DNA from: Clostridia bacterium
GTDB lineage: Bacteria > Bacillota_A > Clostridia > Christensenellales > Aristaeellaceae
Direction of reading: 5' to 3'
Assembly: GCA_017530275.1 (NCBI GenBank)
Contig: JAFXMP010000007.1
Coordinates: forward strand, 1-5,220
Length of the DNA stretch: 5,220 nucleotides
This document shows, piece after piece, positions 1 through 5,220 of this stretch. The translations under genes and the position numbers were made by a program. The notes under the pieces were generated by a model. That model saw only the letters and a program-made list of their open reading frames with translations. It had not been told where the DNA came from and searched no databases. How positions within the stretch are numbered: position 1 is the first letter of the stretch; each line of letters begins with the position of its first letter.

Positions 1-1
1 A

Positions 2-520
2 GCCCAGCGGCTGATCGGTTTTGTGCCGGACGGAAACGACCTGTATGACCGCCTGACCGGCATGGAATACCTGAACTTCATGGCGGACGTGTACCAGGTG
101 AGCGCGGCCCAGCGCAAGGCGCACATCGAAAAATACCTGGATATCTTCTCCCTGGAGGACGCCATCAACAACCAGGTGCGCTCCTATTCCAAGGGCATGA
201 AGCAGAAGTTAGTGGTGATCGGCGCGCTGATCCACAATCCCCCGGTATGGATTCTGGACGAACCCCTGGGCGGCCTGGACCCCCGGGCGGCGCACCTGCT
301 GAAAGAAGAAATGCAGCGCCACTGCGAGGCGGGCAACACCGTGTTTTTCTCCACCCACGTGCTGGAGGTGGCGGAAAAGCTGTGCACCCGCATCGGCCTC
401 ATCAACCACGGCAAGCTGATCGAGCAGGGCACCCTGGAAGAGCTGCGCTCCGGTGAAGTGGGCGCGTCCCTGGAAGAGCTGTTCTTAGAGCTGACCGACG
501 ATGGAGGCGAAACGGCATGA
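2..520 (+). CDS. ABC transporter ATP-binding protein, 3' part (5' end outside window)
   Basis: This is the nucleotide-binding subunit of an ABC exporter; it hydrolyses ATP on the cytoplasmic face to drive the permease encoded next to it. The reading frame is open from base 2, so the gene starts upstream and the GTG at 23 is an internal valine. About 172 C-terminal residues are visible. In order they show the Q-loop region (IGFVPD, with Asp where Gln is usual) followed by LYDRLTG; the signature motif as YSKGMKQK; Walker B VWILDEP with the catalytic Glu; the D-loop GGLDP; and the H-loop His in STHVLEVAEK. Walker A is missing because it lies before the window. The YSKGMKQ form of the signature is typical of ATPases paired with ABC-2-type permeases. 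The stop overlaps the permease start by four bases (ATGA, 517-520), which implies translational coupling. The substrate cannot be told from the sequence. Confidence 0.95.
   Translation, partial: AQRLIGFVPDGNDLYDRLTGMEYLNFMADVYQVSAAQRKAHIEKYLDIFSLEDAINNQVRSYSKGMKQKLVVIGALIHNPPVWILDEPLGGLDPRAAHLLKEEMQRHCEAGNTVFFSTHVLEVAEKLCTRIGLINHGKLIEQGTLEELRSGEVGASLEELFLELTDDGGETA
503..507 (+). promoter_or_regulatory. Shine-Dalgarno site of the ABC permease gene
   Basis: A perfect GGAGG lies inside the end of the ATPase gene, nine bases before the ATG at 517. It supports that ATG as the permease start and, with the ATGA overlap, direct co-translation of the two exporter subunits. Confidence 0.8.
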
Positions 521-2175
521 CAGGCTTTTTCCCGCTGCTGCGGCTGCAGCTGCTGTCCCGGTACGCTGATTTGAAGCCCCGGAACCTGAAAACCCAGTTT
601 CGGGAAAAGAAAGGCCGCACCATCGGCATGTTCATCGGCATCCTGGTGGCGGTGGTTTACCTGGGCGGCTTTCTGATCTTCCTGGAAAGCGGCATTCTGG
701 ACTACCTGATGAAAATGGGTATGCCGGACCTACTTTTGAGCATGGCCATCACCATGTCCATGCTGGGCACGCTGATCATTTCCTTCTTCTTTATCATGAG
801 CTCCCTGTACTTCGGCCGGGACGCGGCTCATATCGCTTCCCTGCCGGTGAAATCCCGCACGGTGCTTTCCGCGAAGCTCACCCAGGTATGGATCAGTGAG
901 GTGGGCTACAGCCTGGTGTTCATCCTGCCCGCCGCTATCCTGTACGGCATCCGGGTGGGAGCCGATCCCCTGCTGTACCTGCGGGCCCTGCTGGCCGCCT
1001 TAGGCGCGCCCATCCTGCCCATCGTGGCGGTTGCCTTCGTGTCCACCCTGCTGATCCGCCTTTCCGGCCTGTGGAAGCACCGGGACATGATCGCCACCGT
1101 CAGCGGCATCATTTTCATCGGAGCGTACATGTTCCTGGCCTTCAACATGGGCAGCATCTCCGGCAGCGGCGATATGGAAGACTTCGTAGCCTCCTTCCTG
1201 GGAAGCAACATGGCCCGGGTGGACGCCCTGACCCGCGCCTTTCCTCCCGCCGCCTGGGCGGCGAAAGGGGCGCTTGGCGACTGGGGCTCCCTGCTGCTGT
1301 TCCTGGCGGTAAGCGCCGCCGCTGCGGCCATCGCCGTTTGGGCCATCGGCTTCTGGTATCGGAATTTGAGCCTGCTCCAGGGCGAAACCCCCGCCGTCAG
1401 GAAAAAGGGCGGTGTGAAAAGCGCTTCCTTCTCCGGCGGCAGCGCCTTCAAGGCCCTGTGCCTGCGGGAAGTCAAGCAGATCCTGCGGGTGCCCGCTTAC
1501 GCCACCAACAGCCTGCCCACGTCCCTGATGCCCGCGTTCATGGTGGGCATGATGTACTTCGCTTTCAGCCGCGCCGGCGCGGAGGGCGAAAGCCTGGATA
1601 TGATGCTGGGCACCATCAACGCCGACCTGCTTCTGCCCATCCTCACCGCCGTGATGGCCTACATGTCCGGCATGAATCCCGCCCTTTCCACCTCCGTATC
1701 CCGTGAGGGCAAGGGCCACGATTTTCTCACCGCCCTGCCGGTCTCCTCCCGCACCATGGTGCTGTCCAAGCTGGCGGTGGGCTATGTGATGTCCCTGGCG
1801 GGCGTGGTGCTGGCCTCCGCAGCCCTGGCTATCCTGCTGCCCAAGTTTGCTCTGTACGCCGGTCTGGCCTTCGTGCTCTGCGCCCTGTACACCTACATGA
1901 CCGCCTGTCTGGTGCTGGCCCGGGACGTAAAGCATCCCAAGCTTGACTGGGTCACCGAGCAGGAAGCCATGAAGCAAAACTTCGGCGCGGCCATCGGCAT
2001 GTTCATGGGCTGGGGCATCCTGATCGCCCTGGCGGGCCTCACCTACCTGCTGTTCACCTGGGGGATTACGCTGATTCCCTACTTCCTCATCATGGCCGCG
2101 CTGCTCACCGGCGGCTGCATCCTCACCCACATCCTGCTCATGCGCACTGCGGATAAGTACTACTGCCAAGGGTAA
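517..2175 (+). CDS. ABC-2-type exporter permease, about 12 TM helices, internally duplicated
   Basis: This 552-residue integral membrane protein is the membrane partner of the ATPase ending at 520. By eye, hydrophobic segments fall near residues 36-57, 73-98, 126-147, 159-182, 191-211, 257-281, 334-351, 369-390, 419-440, 444-467, 492-513 and 518-541, that is two sets of six, separated by a polar basic linker around 290-325. The motif SLPVKSRTVLSAKL (108-121) recurs as ALPVSSRTMVLSKL (406-419) at the same place in the second half, just before a helix. The chain therefore looks like two fused ABC-2-type half-permeases. I think it belongs to the large putative permease family described in Firmicutes as ABC_tran_2, but that is from memory. 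The start is fixed by GGAGG at 503-507 and by the overlap with the ATPase stop. There is no signal peptide. The substrate is unknown; export of a peptide, lipid or drug are all possible. Confidence 0.88.
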   Translation: MTGFFPLLRLQLLSRYADLKPRNLKTQFREKKGRTIGMFIGILVAVVYLGGFLIFLESGILDYLMKMGMPDLLLSMAITMSMLGTLIISFFFIMSSLYFGRDAAHIASLPVKSRTVLSAKLTQVWISEVGYSLVFILPAAILYGIRVGADPLLYLRALLAALGAPILPIVAVAFVSTLLIRLSGLWKHRDMIATVSGIIFIGAYMFLAFNMGSISGSGDMEDFVASFLGSNMARVDALTRAFPPAAWAAKGALGDWGSLLLFLAVSAAAAAIAVWAIGFWYRNLSLLQGETPAVRKKGGVKSASFSGGSAFKALCLREVKQILRVPAYATNSLPTSLMPAFMVGMMYFAFSRAGAEGESLDMMLGTINADLLLPILTAVMAYMSGMNPALSTSVSREGKGHDFLTALPVSSRTMVLSKLAVGYVMSLAGVVLASAALAILLPKFALYAGLAFVLCALYTYMTACLVLARDVKHPKLDWVTEQEAMKQNFGAAIGMFMGWGILIALAGLTYLLFTWGITLIPYFLIMAALLTGGCILTHILLMRTADKYYCQG

Positions 2176-2322
2176 TATCAAAAGGATTCACTCAAAGCAT
2201 CAAAAATGTGGAGGGCTGAACGCGGCGTTTTCCATAGTTTCATTTTTCCCTATGGTACAGGGGGAAATGAAGATCAAACGGAAAACTCCGCGCCTTGCCC
2301 TCCACGTTTTTTCGTTTTCAGG
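2176..2322. other. Convergent intergenic junction
   Basis: These 147 bases separate the stop codons of two genes that face each other (permease on plus, kinase on minus). I see no convincing coding sequence; short frames here have no recognisable product. Almost all of the stretch is taken up by one long inverted repeat with flanking T-runs, described separately as a bidirectional terminator. Confidence 0.8.
2208..2312. terminator. Bidirectional Rho-independent terminator, 98-base composite hairpin
   Basis: Positions 2208-2305 fold into one long hairpin. The outer stem is GTGGAGGGC (2208-2216) with GCCCTCCAC (2297-2305). After a 4x4 internal loop come CGCGG (2221-2225) with CCGCG (2288-2292), a one-base mismatch, and GTTTTCC (2227-2233) with GGAAAAC (2280-2286). 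The apical stem is 2239-2251 with 2259-2271, 13 pairs including two G-U wobbles, with a 7-base loop. On the plus strand it is followed by TTTTTT at 2307-2312; on the minus strand by five T (complement of 2202-2206). It therefore suits termination of both the ABC operon and the kinase gene. It is long for a simple terminator, so a repeat origin is possible. Confidence 0.8.
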
Positions 2323-3435
2323 TTATGCGCCGTACCGGGCGATGGCTTCGCTCATAGCGGAAAAATGGGCTTCCATTTCTTCCGTCAGTTTCAGCATTTT
2401 GCGGGTCCTGTCCAGATTCTGGCTGGGGCGGCTGATGCGGAAATAATGGTCCCCCTCTAAGTAGTCCGTCAGGAACCGGATGCCCGTTTCCAGGGTAATC
2501 ACCCGGGCGCCCCAGGGCAGCGTTTCCTTTTCCAGGGGCGTCAGGGCCGCCCCGGCAGCGTCCAGATAGCCCCGCAGATAGGTTTCGTATTTTTCCATGT
2601 TCAGGTGCACCTTGCTCACGTCCGGCTCGTCCTCCGGGCAGTCGTTGGCCCCGTAACGGATGGCGTCGCCGAAGTCCCAGGCCGCCAGGCCGGGCATCAC
2701 CGTGTCCAGGTCGATCACGCATACGCCCTTGCGGGTTTTGCTGTCCAAAAGCACGTTATTCAGCTTGGTATCGTTGTGGGTCACCCGCAGGGGCAGCTTG
2801 CCTTCCCAAAGCAGATTCATGAGGAAGGCACAGTCCTGCTTCCGCGCCCGGATAAAGTCGATTTCCGTCTGGACTGAGGCTGCACGTCCCGCCCGGTCCT
2901 CCTGTACAGCTCGTTCAAAGGCTTCATAGCGGCTCACCGTGTTATGGAAATTCGGAATGGTTTCATGCAGGGTCCCGGCGGGATAATCCGCCAGCTGATT
3001 CTGGAAATTGCCGAAAGCCACGGCGCTTTCGTAAAAATCGCTGGGCTGTTCCACCTGCTGGAGGCAAATGGTGTCCGTAACGAAAATGTACACGCGCCAG
3101 CAGGAATCATCTTCTCCATGATACCAGGAGCGGCCGTCCCGGGTGGGGATCACGGTCATGGCCCCCCGTTCCACGTCTCCCCCCGTGCGCTTCAAGTATT
3201 CCCGCAGGTATTCGGTGACGCGCACGATGTTGTCCATCAGCCCGTCCGGATCCTTGAAAATGCCGGTGTTCACCTTTTGCAGGATATACGCTTTTTCCGT
3301 GCCATCCGGCTGTAACACGATCACCTGGTAAGTTTCATTGATGTGCCCCATGCCGTAGCGGGACACATCCTGCACTTCCCCGCCCCAATCATACGCGGCC
3401 AGCACCGCCGGGGAAGCGAATTCCGTTGCTTTCAT
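2323..3435 (-). CDS. nahK: N-acetylhexosamine 1-kinase-like sugar kinase (APH/phosphotransferase fold)
   Basis: The likely role is ATP-dependent phosphorylation of GlcNAc or GalNAc at C1, giving the sugar-1-phosphate for nucleotide-sugar salvage; the enzyme is cytoplasmic. Of 370 residues, GHIN (30-33) lies in the N-lobe nucleotide-binding region, ILQKVNTGIF (51-60) carries a Lys in the expected ATP-contacting strand, HNDTKLNN (220-227) is the catalytic Brenner-type loop with Asp222 as presumed base, DLDT (242-245) holds the metal-binding Asp, and DFGD follows at 254-257. FLTDYLEGDHYF (321-332) near the C-terminus and the motifs above closely match my memory of bifidobacterial NahK, as does the length. 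I prefer the ATG at 3435 over the TTG at 3459, which would add eight residues: the promoter leaves the TTG almost leaderless, and the ATG gives the same distance to GHIN as in NahK. GAAAGAAAGAAG ten bases upstream of the ATG is the likely ribosome site. No lacto-N-biose phosphorylase gene is nearby, so the exact substrate is inferred; other amino-sugar or sugar kinase activity is possible. Confidence 0.82.
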   Translation of the reverse strand: MKATEFASPAVLAAYDWGGEVQDVSRYGMGHINETYQVIVLQPDGTEKAYILQKVNTGIFKDPDGLMDNIVRVTEYLREYLKRTGGDVERGAMTVIPTRDGRSWYHGEDDSCWRVYIFVTDTICLQQVEQPSDFYESAVAFGNFQNQLADYPAGTLHETIPNFHNTVSRYEAFERAVQEDRAGRAASVQTEIDFIRARKQDCAFLMNLLWEGKLPLRVTHNDTKLNNVLLDSKTRKGVCVIDLDTVMPGLAAWDFGDAIRYGANDCPEDEPDVSKVHLNMEKYETYLRGYLDAAGAALTPLEKETLPWGARVITLETGIRFLTDYLEGDHYFRISRPSQNLDRTRKMLKLTEEMEAHFSAMSEAIARYGA

Positions 3436-3470
3436 CACTTGCTCACTTCTTTCTTTCAATGTTCCTCTTC

Positions 3471-3499
3471 ATTATACCTTTCTATGCATCATTTGTCAT
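3471..3499 (-). promoter_or_regulatory. Sigma-A promoter of the kinase gene
   Basis: On the minus strand, ATGACA (3494-3499, five of six bases of the -35 consensus) is followed after exactly 17 bases by a perfect TATAAT (3471-3476). An A-run with further T-run (3502-3519) lies just upstream of the -35 and may act as an UP element. Transcription would begin near 3464, giving a leader of about 28 bases before the ATG at 3435. No operator-like inverted repeat overlaps the promoter. Confidence 0.82.
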
Positions 3500-3512
3500 T
3501 CTTTTTTAGTGC

Positions 3513-3546
3513 AAAAAAAGAGAAAAGCGGCAAATTTACATGCCGC
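3513..3546 (-). terminator. Rho-independent terminator of acyP, overlapping its stop codon
   Basis: On the minus strand, GCGGCA (3541-3546) pairs with TGCCGC (3527-3532) around an eight-base loop that contains the TAA stop of acyP. It is followed at once by TTTTCTC and seven T (down to 3513). The stem is only six pairs but GC-rich and the U-run is long. It separates acyP transcription from the kinase promoter that begins a few bases further on. Confidence 0.75.
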
Positions 3547-3823
3547 TGATCACTTTGAAACCCCGATCATGAGGCAATAAAGGAATTTCCTCGATTTGCG
3601 TATGCTCGATGTGGATATGGGGCTGGCTTTTGAGCTGCAATACCAGCTTGCGGATGCGGCTGACGCCGCCTTGGGCTTCCAGGAGCACGCGCCCGTCGGG
3701 CAGGTTACGCACCCAGCCGGTCAAATACAGGTCCCGAGCCAGATAATACGCCGTGTAGCGGAAACCCACGTGCTGCACCTTGCCGGAAAAAATGATCCGC
3801 CATCTCGCCTGCGTTCCTTCCAC
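3536..3823 (-). CDS. acyP: Acylphosphatase
   Basis: This small cytoplasmic enzyme hydrolyses the carboxyl-phosphate bond of acyl phosphates such as acetyl phosphate or carbamoyl phosphate. The 95-residue length is normal for the family. The substrate-binding loop GKVQHVGFR (14-22) supplies the active-site Arg22, and GWVRNLPDGRV (36-46) carries the catalytic Asn40; both key residues are present. The His at position 18 stands where Gly is more common in the loop, which is a tolerated variant. The start is the GTG at 3823, six bases after a strong GGAGG (3830-3834); the ATG overlapping that site at 3835-3837 is in another frame. The gene follows ptsI on the same strand after a 151-base gap with two stem-loops. 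I find no convincing promoter there, so it may depend on read-through from ptsI or on a weak promoter. It ends in its own terminator. Confidence 0.95.
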   Translation of the reverse strand: MEGTQARWRIIFSGKVQHVGFRYTAYYLARDLYLTGWVRNLPDGRVLLEAQGGVSRIRKLVLQLKSQPHIHIEHTQIEEIPLLPHDRGFKVISGM

Positions 3824-3829
3824 GGGGTT

Positions 3830-3834
3830 CCTCC
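3830..3834 (-). promoter_or_regulatory. Shine-Dalgarno site deciding the GTG start of acyP
   Basis: GGAGG on the minus strand, six bases before the GTG at 3823. No in-frame ATG is available between this site and the conserved GKVQHVGFR loop, so GTG is the best start. Confidence 0.8.
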
Positions 3835-3845
3835 ATAAATAGTTA

Positions 3846-3871
3846 CACCCGAGGCATTTACCTCGGGCTGT
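3846..3871 (-). promoter_or_regulatory. Stem-loop in the acyP leader
   Basis: CCCGAGG (3861-3867 read on the minus strand) pairs perfectly with CCTCGGG (3848-3854) around a six-base loop, and the stem extends by about three pairs past a bulged base. It ends about 12 bases before the GGAGG of acyP. No U-run follows on either strand, so it is not a standard terminator; an mRNA-stabilising or translation-affecting structure is possible. The role is not known. Confidence 0.45.
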
Positions 3872-3918
3872 TATGCCGCTTGAAACAAGAATACCTTTAC
3901 GGCTTTCTTGGAAGGGGG

Positions 3919-3963
3919 CTGGGGGGAAACCGTTCTTTGGTCCAAAGAACGGTTTCCCTCCAG
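3919..3963. repeat. Near-perfect 45-base palindrome downstream of ptsI
   Basis: Arms 3919-3940 and 3942-3963 are inverted repeats with 21 of 22 positions matching; the only mismatch is 3923/3959, and the inner 17 pairs (3924-3940 with 3942-3958) are perfect. The centre is TTTGGTCCAAA. It begins 12 bases after the ptsI stop on the minus strand, so it would form a very stable 3' hairpin on the ptsI mRNA. No T-run follows on either strand; on the minus strand the flank is a C-rich pyrimidine tract. It may act as a terminator, as an mRNA 3'-end stabiliser, or be a copy of a dispersed palindromic element. Confidence 0.7.
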
Positions 3964-3974
3964 ATTTATCCAGA

Positions 3975-5220
3975 TCAAAGGGTATTTTCGTCGCTCATCA
4001 GATCGGCCAGCAGCTTTTCCTTGACCGCGCTCACATTGGTTTCCCGGATCTTCTGCCGCAAGGGCAGCACGGAACGGGGAGACACGGAAAGCTCGTCGAT
4101 GCCGATGGACAGGAAGGCTTCGGTCAGTTCCAGGTCAGCACCCAGTTCGCCGCAGATACCCACCCAAACGCCGTTCTTGTGGGCGTTGTCGCACACCATT
4201 TTCAGCGCCCGGAGCACGGCGGGATGATGGGGATTGTAGAACCGGCCCAGGTCGGCGTTCTGCCGGTCGCAGGCCAGGGTATACTGGGTCAGGTCGTTGG
4301 TGCCGCAGGAGAAGAAGTCCACCACCTTGGCAAGCCTATCGCTCATGAGCACAGCGGCGGGAGTTTCGATCATGATGCCGATTTCCACGTCGTCGGAGAA
4401 GGGGATGCCCTCGGCAGTCAGTTCCTTCTTCACCTGCTCGCACATTTTCCTGGCTTCCTTCACTTCCCACACGCTGGTGACCATGGGGAACATGATGCCC
4501 AGCTTGCCAAAAGCGGAGGCGCGGTAGAGGGCACGGAGCTGGGTGTGGAAGATTTCGGGCCGGTTCAGGCAGATGCGCAGGGCGCGGTTGCCCAGGGCCG
4601 GGTTTTCTTCCTTGGGCATATCAAAGTAAGCGATCTGCTTGTCCGCGCCGATGTCCAGGGTGCGGATCACCACTTCTTTGCCGCCCATATCGGAGAGGGC
4701 CTTTTTGTAGGCTTCAAACTGATAATCCTCGGTGGGATAATCGTCGCAGTTCAGGTACAGGAATTCGCTGCGGAACAGGCCCACGCCGCCCGCGTCGTTG
4801 CTGAGGACGGCGGGCACGTCGTCGGGGGAGCCGATATTGCAGAACACCTTGATTTTTTGGCCGTCCAGGGTCTCGTTGGGCTGGCCCTTGAGCTTTTCCA
4901 GCATTTCCCGCTGCTTGCGCTGGTCTTCCATCTTCTTGACCAGATAGGCTTTGGCGTCCTCATCCGCGTCGATGACCACGTTGCCGGTGCTGCCGTCGAT
5001 GATGACCTCGCGGCCTTCGTACTCGGGCTTCAATTGGTCGCCCACGCCGATGATGGCGGGGATGCCCATGGTGCGGGCCAGGATGGCGGTGTGCGAGGAG
5101 CCGGAGCCGCCCTCGGTGACGAAGCCCAGGATCTTGCTCTTGTCCAGCTGTACGGTCTCGCTGGGGGCCAGGTCGTTCGCGGCCAGGATGACGGGCACGG
5201 GAGAGTCGATGCCGCCCTGG
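3975..5220 (-). CDS. ptsI: PTS enzyme I (phosphoenolpyruvate-protein phosphotransferase), C-terminal part
   Basis: Enzyme I takes phosphate from PEP onto a histidine and passes it to HPr, the first step of PTS sugar uptake, in the cytoplasm. About 414 C-terminal residues are visible; the frame stays open to the window edge and the GTG at 5198 is internal. Motifs in order: the phosphohistidine segment GSGSSHTAILAR (His codon 5091-5093); GLFRSEFLYL and VIRTLDIGADK with PEP-binding arginines; ENPALGNRALR; a PEP-utiliser signature DFFSCGTNDLTQY; and GICGELGAD with the catalytic Cys (codon 4152-4154). The His-to-Cys distance is 313 residues, the same as His189 to Cys502 in E. coli enzyme I, so the fold is intact and roughly 146 N-terminal residues (mostly the HPr-binding domain) are missing. 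Two positions depart from the usual motifs: Gly for Arg three residues before the His, and Cys for a hydrophobic residue in FSxGTND. HPr is not in view. A large palindrome follows the stop. Confidence 0.96.
   Translation of the reverse strand, partial: QGGIDSPVPVILAANDLAPSETVQLDKSKILGFVTEGGSGSSHTAILARTMGIPAIIGVGDQLKPEYEGREVIIDGSTGNVVIDADEDAKAYLVKKMEDQRKQREMLEKLKGQPNETLDGQKIKVFCNIGSPDDVPAVLSNDAGGVGLFRSEFLYLNCDDYPTEDYQFEAYKKALSDMGGKEVVIRTLDIGADKQIAYFDMPKEENPALGNRALRICLNRPEIFHTQLRALYRASAFGKLGIMFPMVTSVWEVKEARKMCEQVKKELTAEGIPFSDDVEIGIMIETPAAVLMSDRLAKVVDFFSCGTNDLTQYTLACDRQNADLGRFYNPHHPAVLRALKMVCDNAHKNGVWVGICGELGADLELTEAFLSIGIDELSVSPRSVLPLRQKIRETNVSAVKEKLLADLMSDENTL

Noticed and set aside
906..1475. 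189-codon minus-strand frame inside the permease gene.
   Set aside because: Basic, Ala/Arg-rich sequence without family features or ribosome site; antisense shadow.
1000..2181. Long 393-codon open frame on the minus strand, opposite the permease gene.
   Set aside because: Its product is low-complexity, rich in Gly, His, Gln and Ala with no motif, the typical shadow of GC-rich coding DNA; the plus-strand permease with clear helices and ribosome site explains the region.
2206..2460. Plus-strand frame running from the terminator region into the kinase gene.
   Set aside because: It overlaps the hairpin and the antisense of the kinase C-terminus, has no recognisable product and no separate promoter.
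2323..3435. Reading the kinase as an aminoglycoside-resistance enzyme.
   Set aside because: The APH-like catalytic loop is shared by the whole fold, but the surrounding motifs and length match N-acetylhexosamine 1-kinase much better.
3868..3915. A possible acyP promoter upstream of its leader stem-loop (TATTCT near 3886-3891 on the minus strand).
   Set aside because: No -35 hexamer at a suitable spacing; the best candidate spacer is about 14 bases, so the call is not supported.
3880..4227. 115-codon plus-strand frame across the palindrome and the ptsI 3' end.
   Set aside because: Composition is Ser-rich and motif-free, and most of it is antisense to well-conserved enzyme I sequence.

Overview
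The window is GC-rich, densely coded bacterial DNA. Protein features (a clostridial-type enzyme I, an N-acetylhexosamine 1-kinase-like protein, a two-gene ABC exporter) and strong GGAGG ribosome binding sites suggest a Firmicute of the class Clostridia, probably a gut commensal with a high-GC genome. That assignment is inferred from motifs; there is no rRNA or other marker gene here.

Layout: (1) Positions 1-2175, plus strand: the 3' part of an ABC ATPase gene overlaps by 4 bases (ATGA) a 552-residue, about 12-helix permease gene. They form one ABC-2-type exporter of unknown substrate. (2) Positions 2176-2322: the convergent junction, holding a 98-base composite hairpin with a T-run on each side, read as a bidirectional terminator. 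(3) Positions 2323-3435, minus strand: a sugar kinase of the NahK type, with its own near-consensus sigma-A promoter at 3471-3499. (4) Positions 3536-3823, minus strand: acylphosphatase, whose stop codon sits in the loop of its own intrinsic terminator. (5) Positions 3824-3974: an intergenic stretch with a near-perfect 45-base palindrome and a smaller stem-loop. (6) Positions 3975-5220, minus strand: the C-terminal three quarters of PTS enzyme I (ptsI), cut by the window end.

Working together: enzyme I starts the PEP-dependent phosphorelay for sugar uptake. The NahK-like kinase would make GlcNAc-1-P or GalNAc-1-P from free amino sugars, a salvage step known from host-glycan use. Acylphosphatase is a small housekeeping hydrolase. 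The three minus-strand genes look like separate or loosely linked transcription units rather than one dedicated operon. I see no mobile element, CRISPR array, tRNA or rRNA. I do not see an obviously new multi-gene system. The items most worth a second look are the two large inverted repeats, the start-codon correction for the kinase, the internally duplicated permease and the substitutions in the enzyme I active-site motifs.
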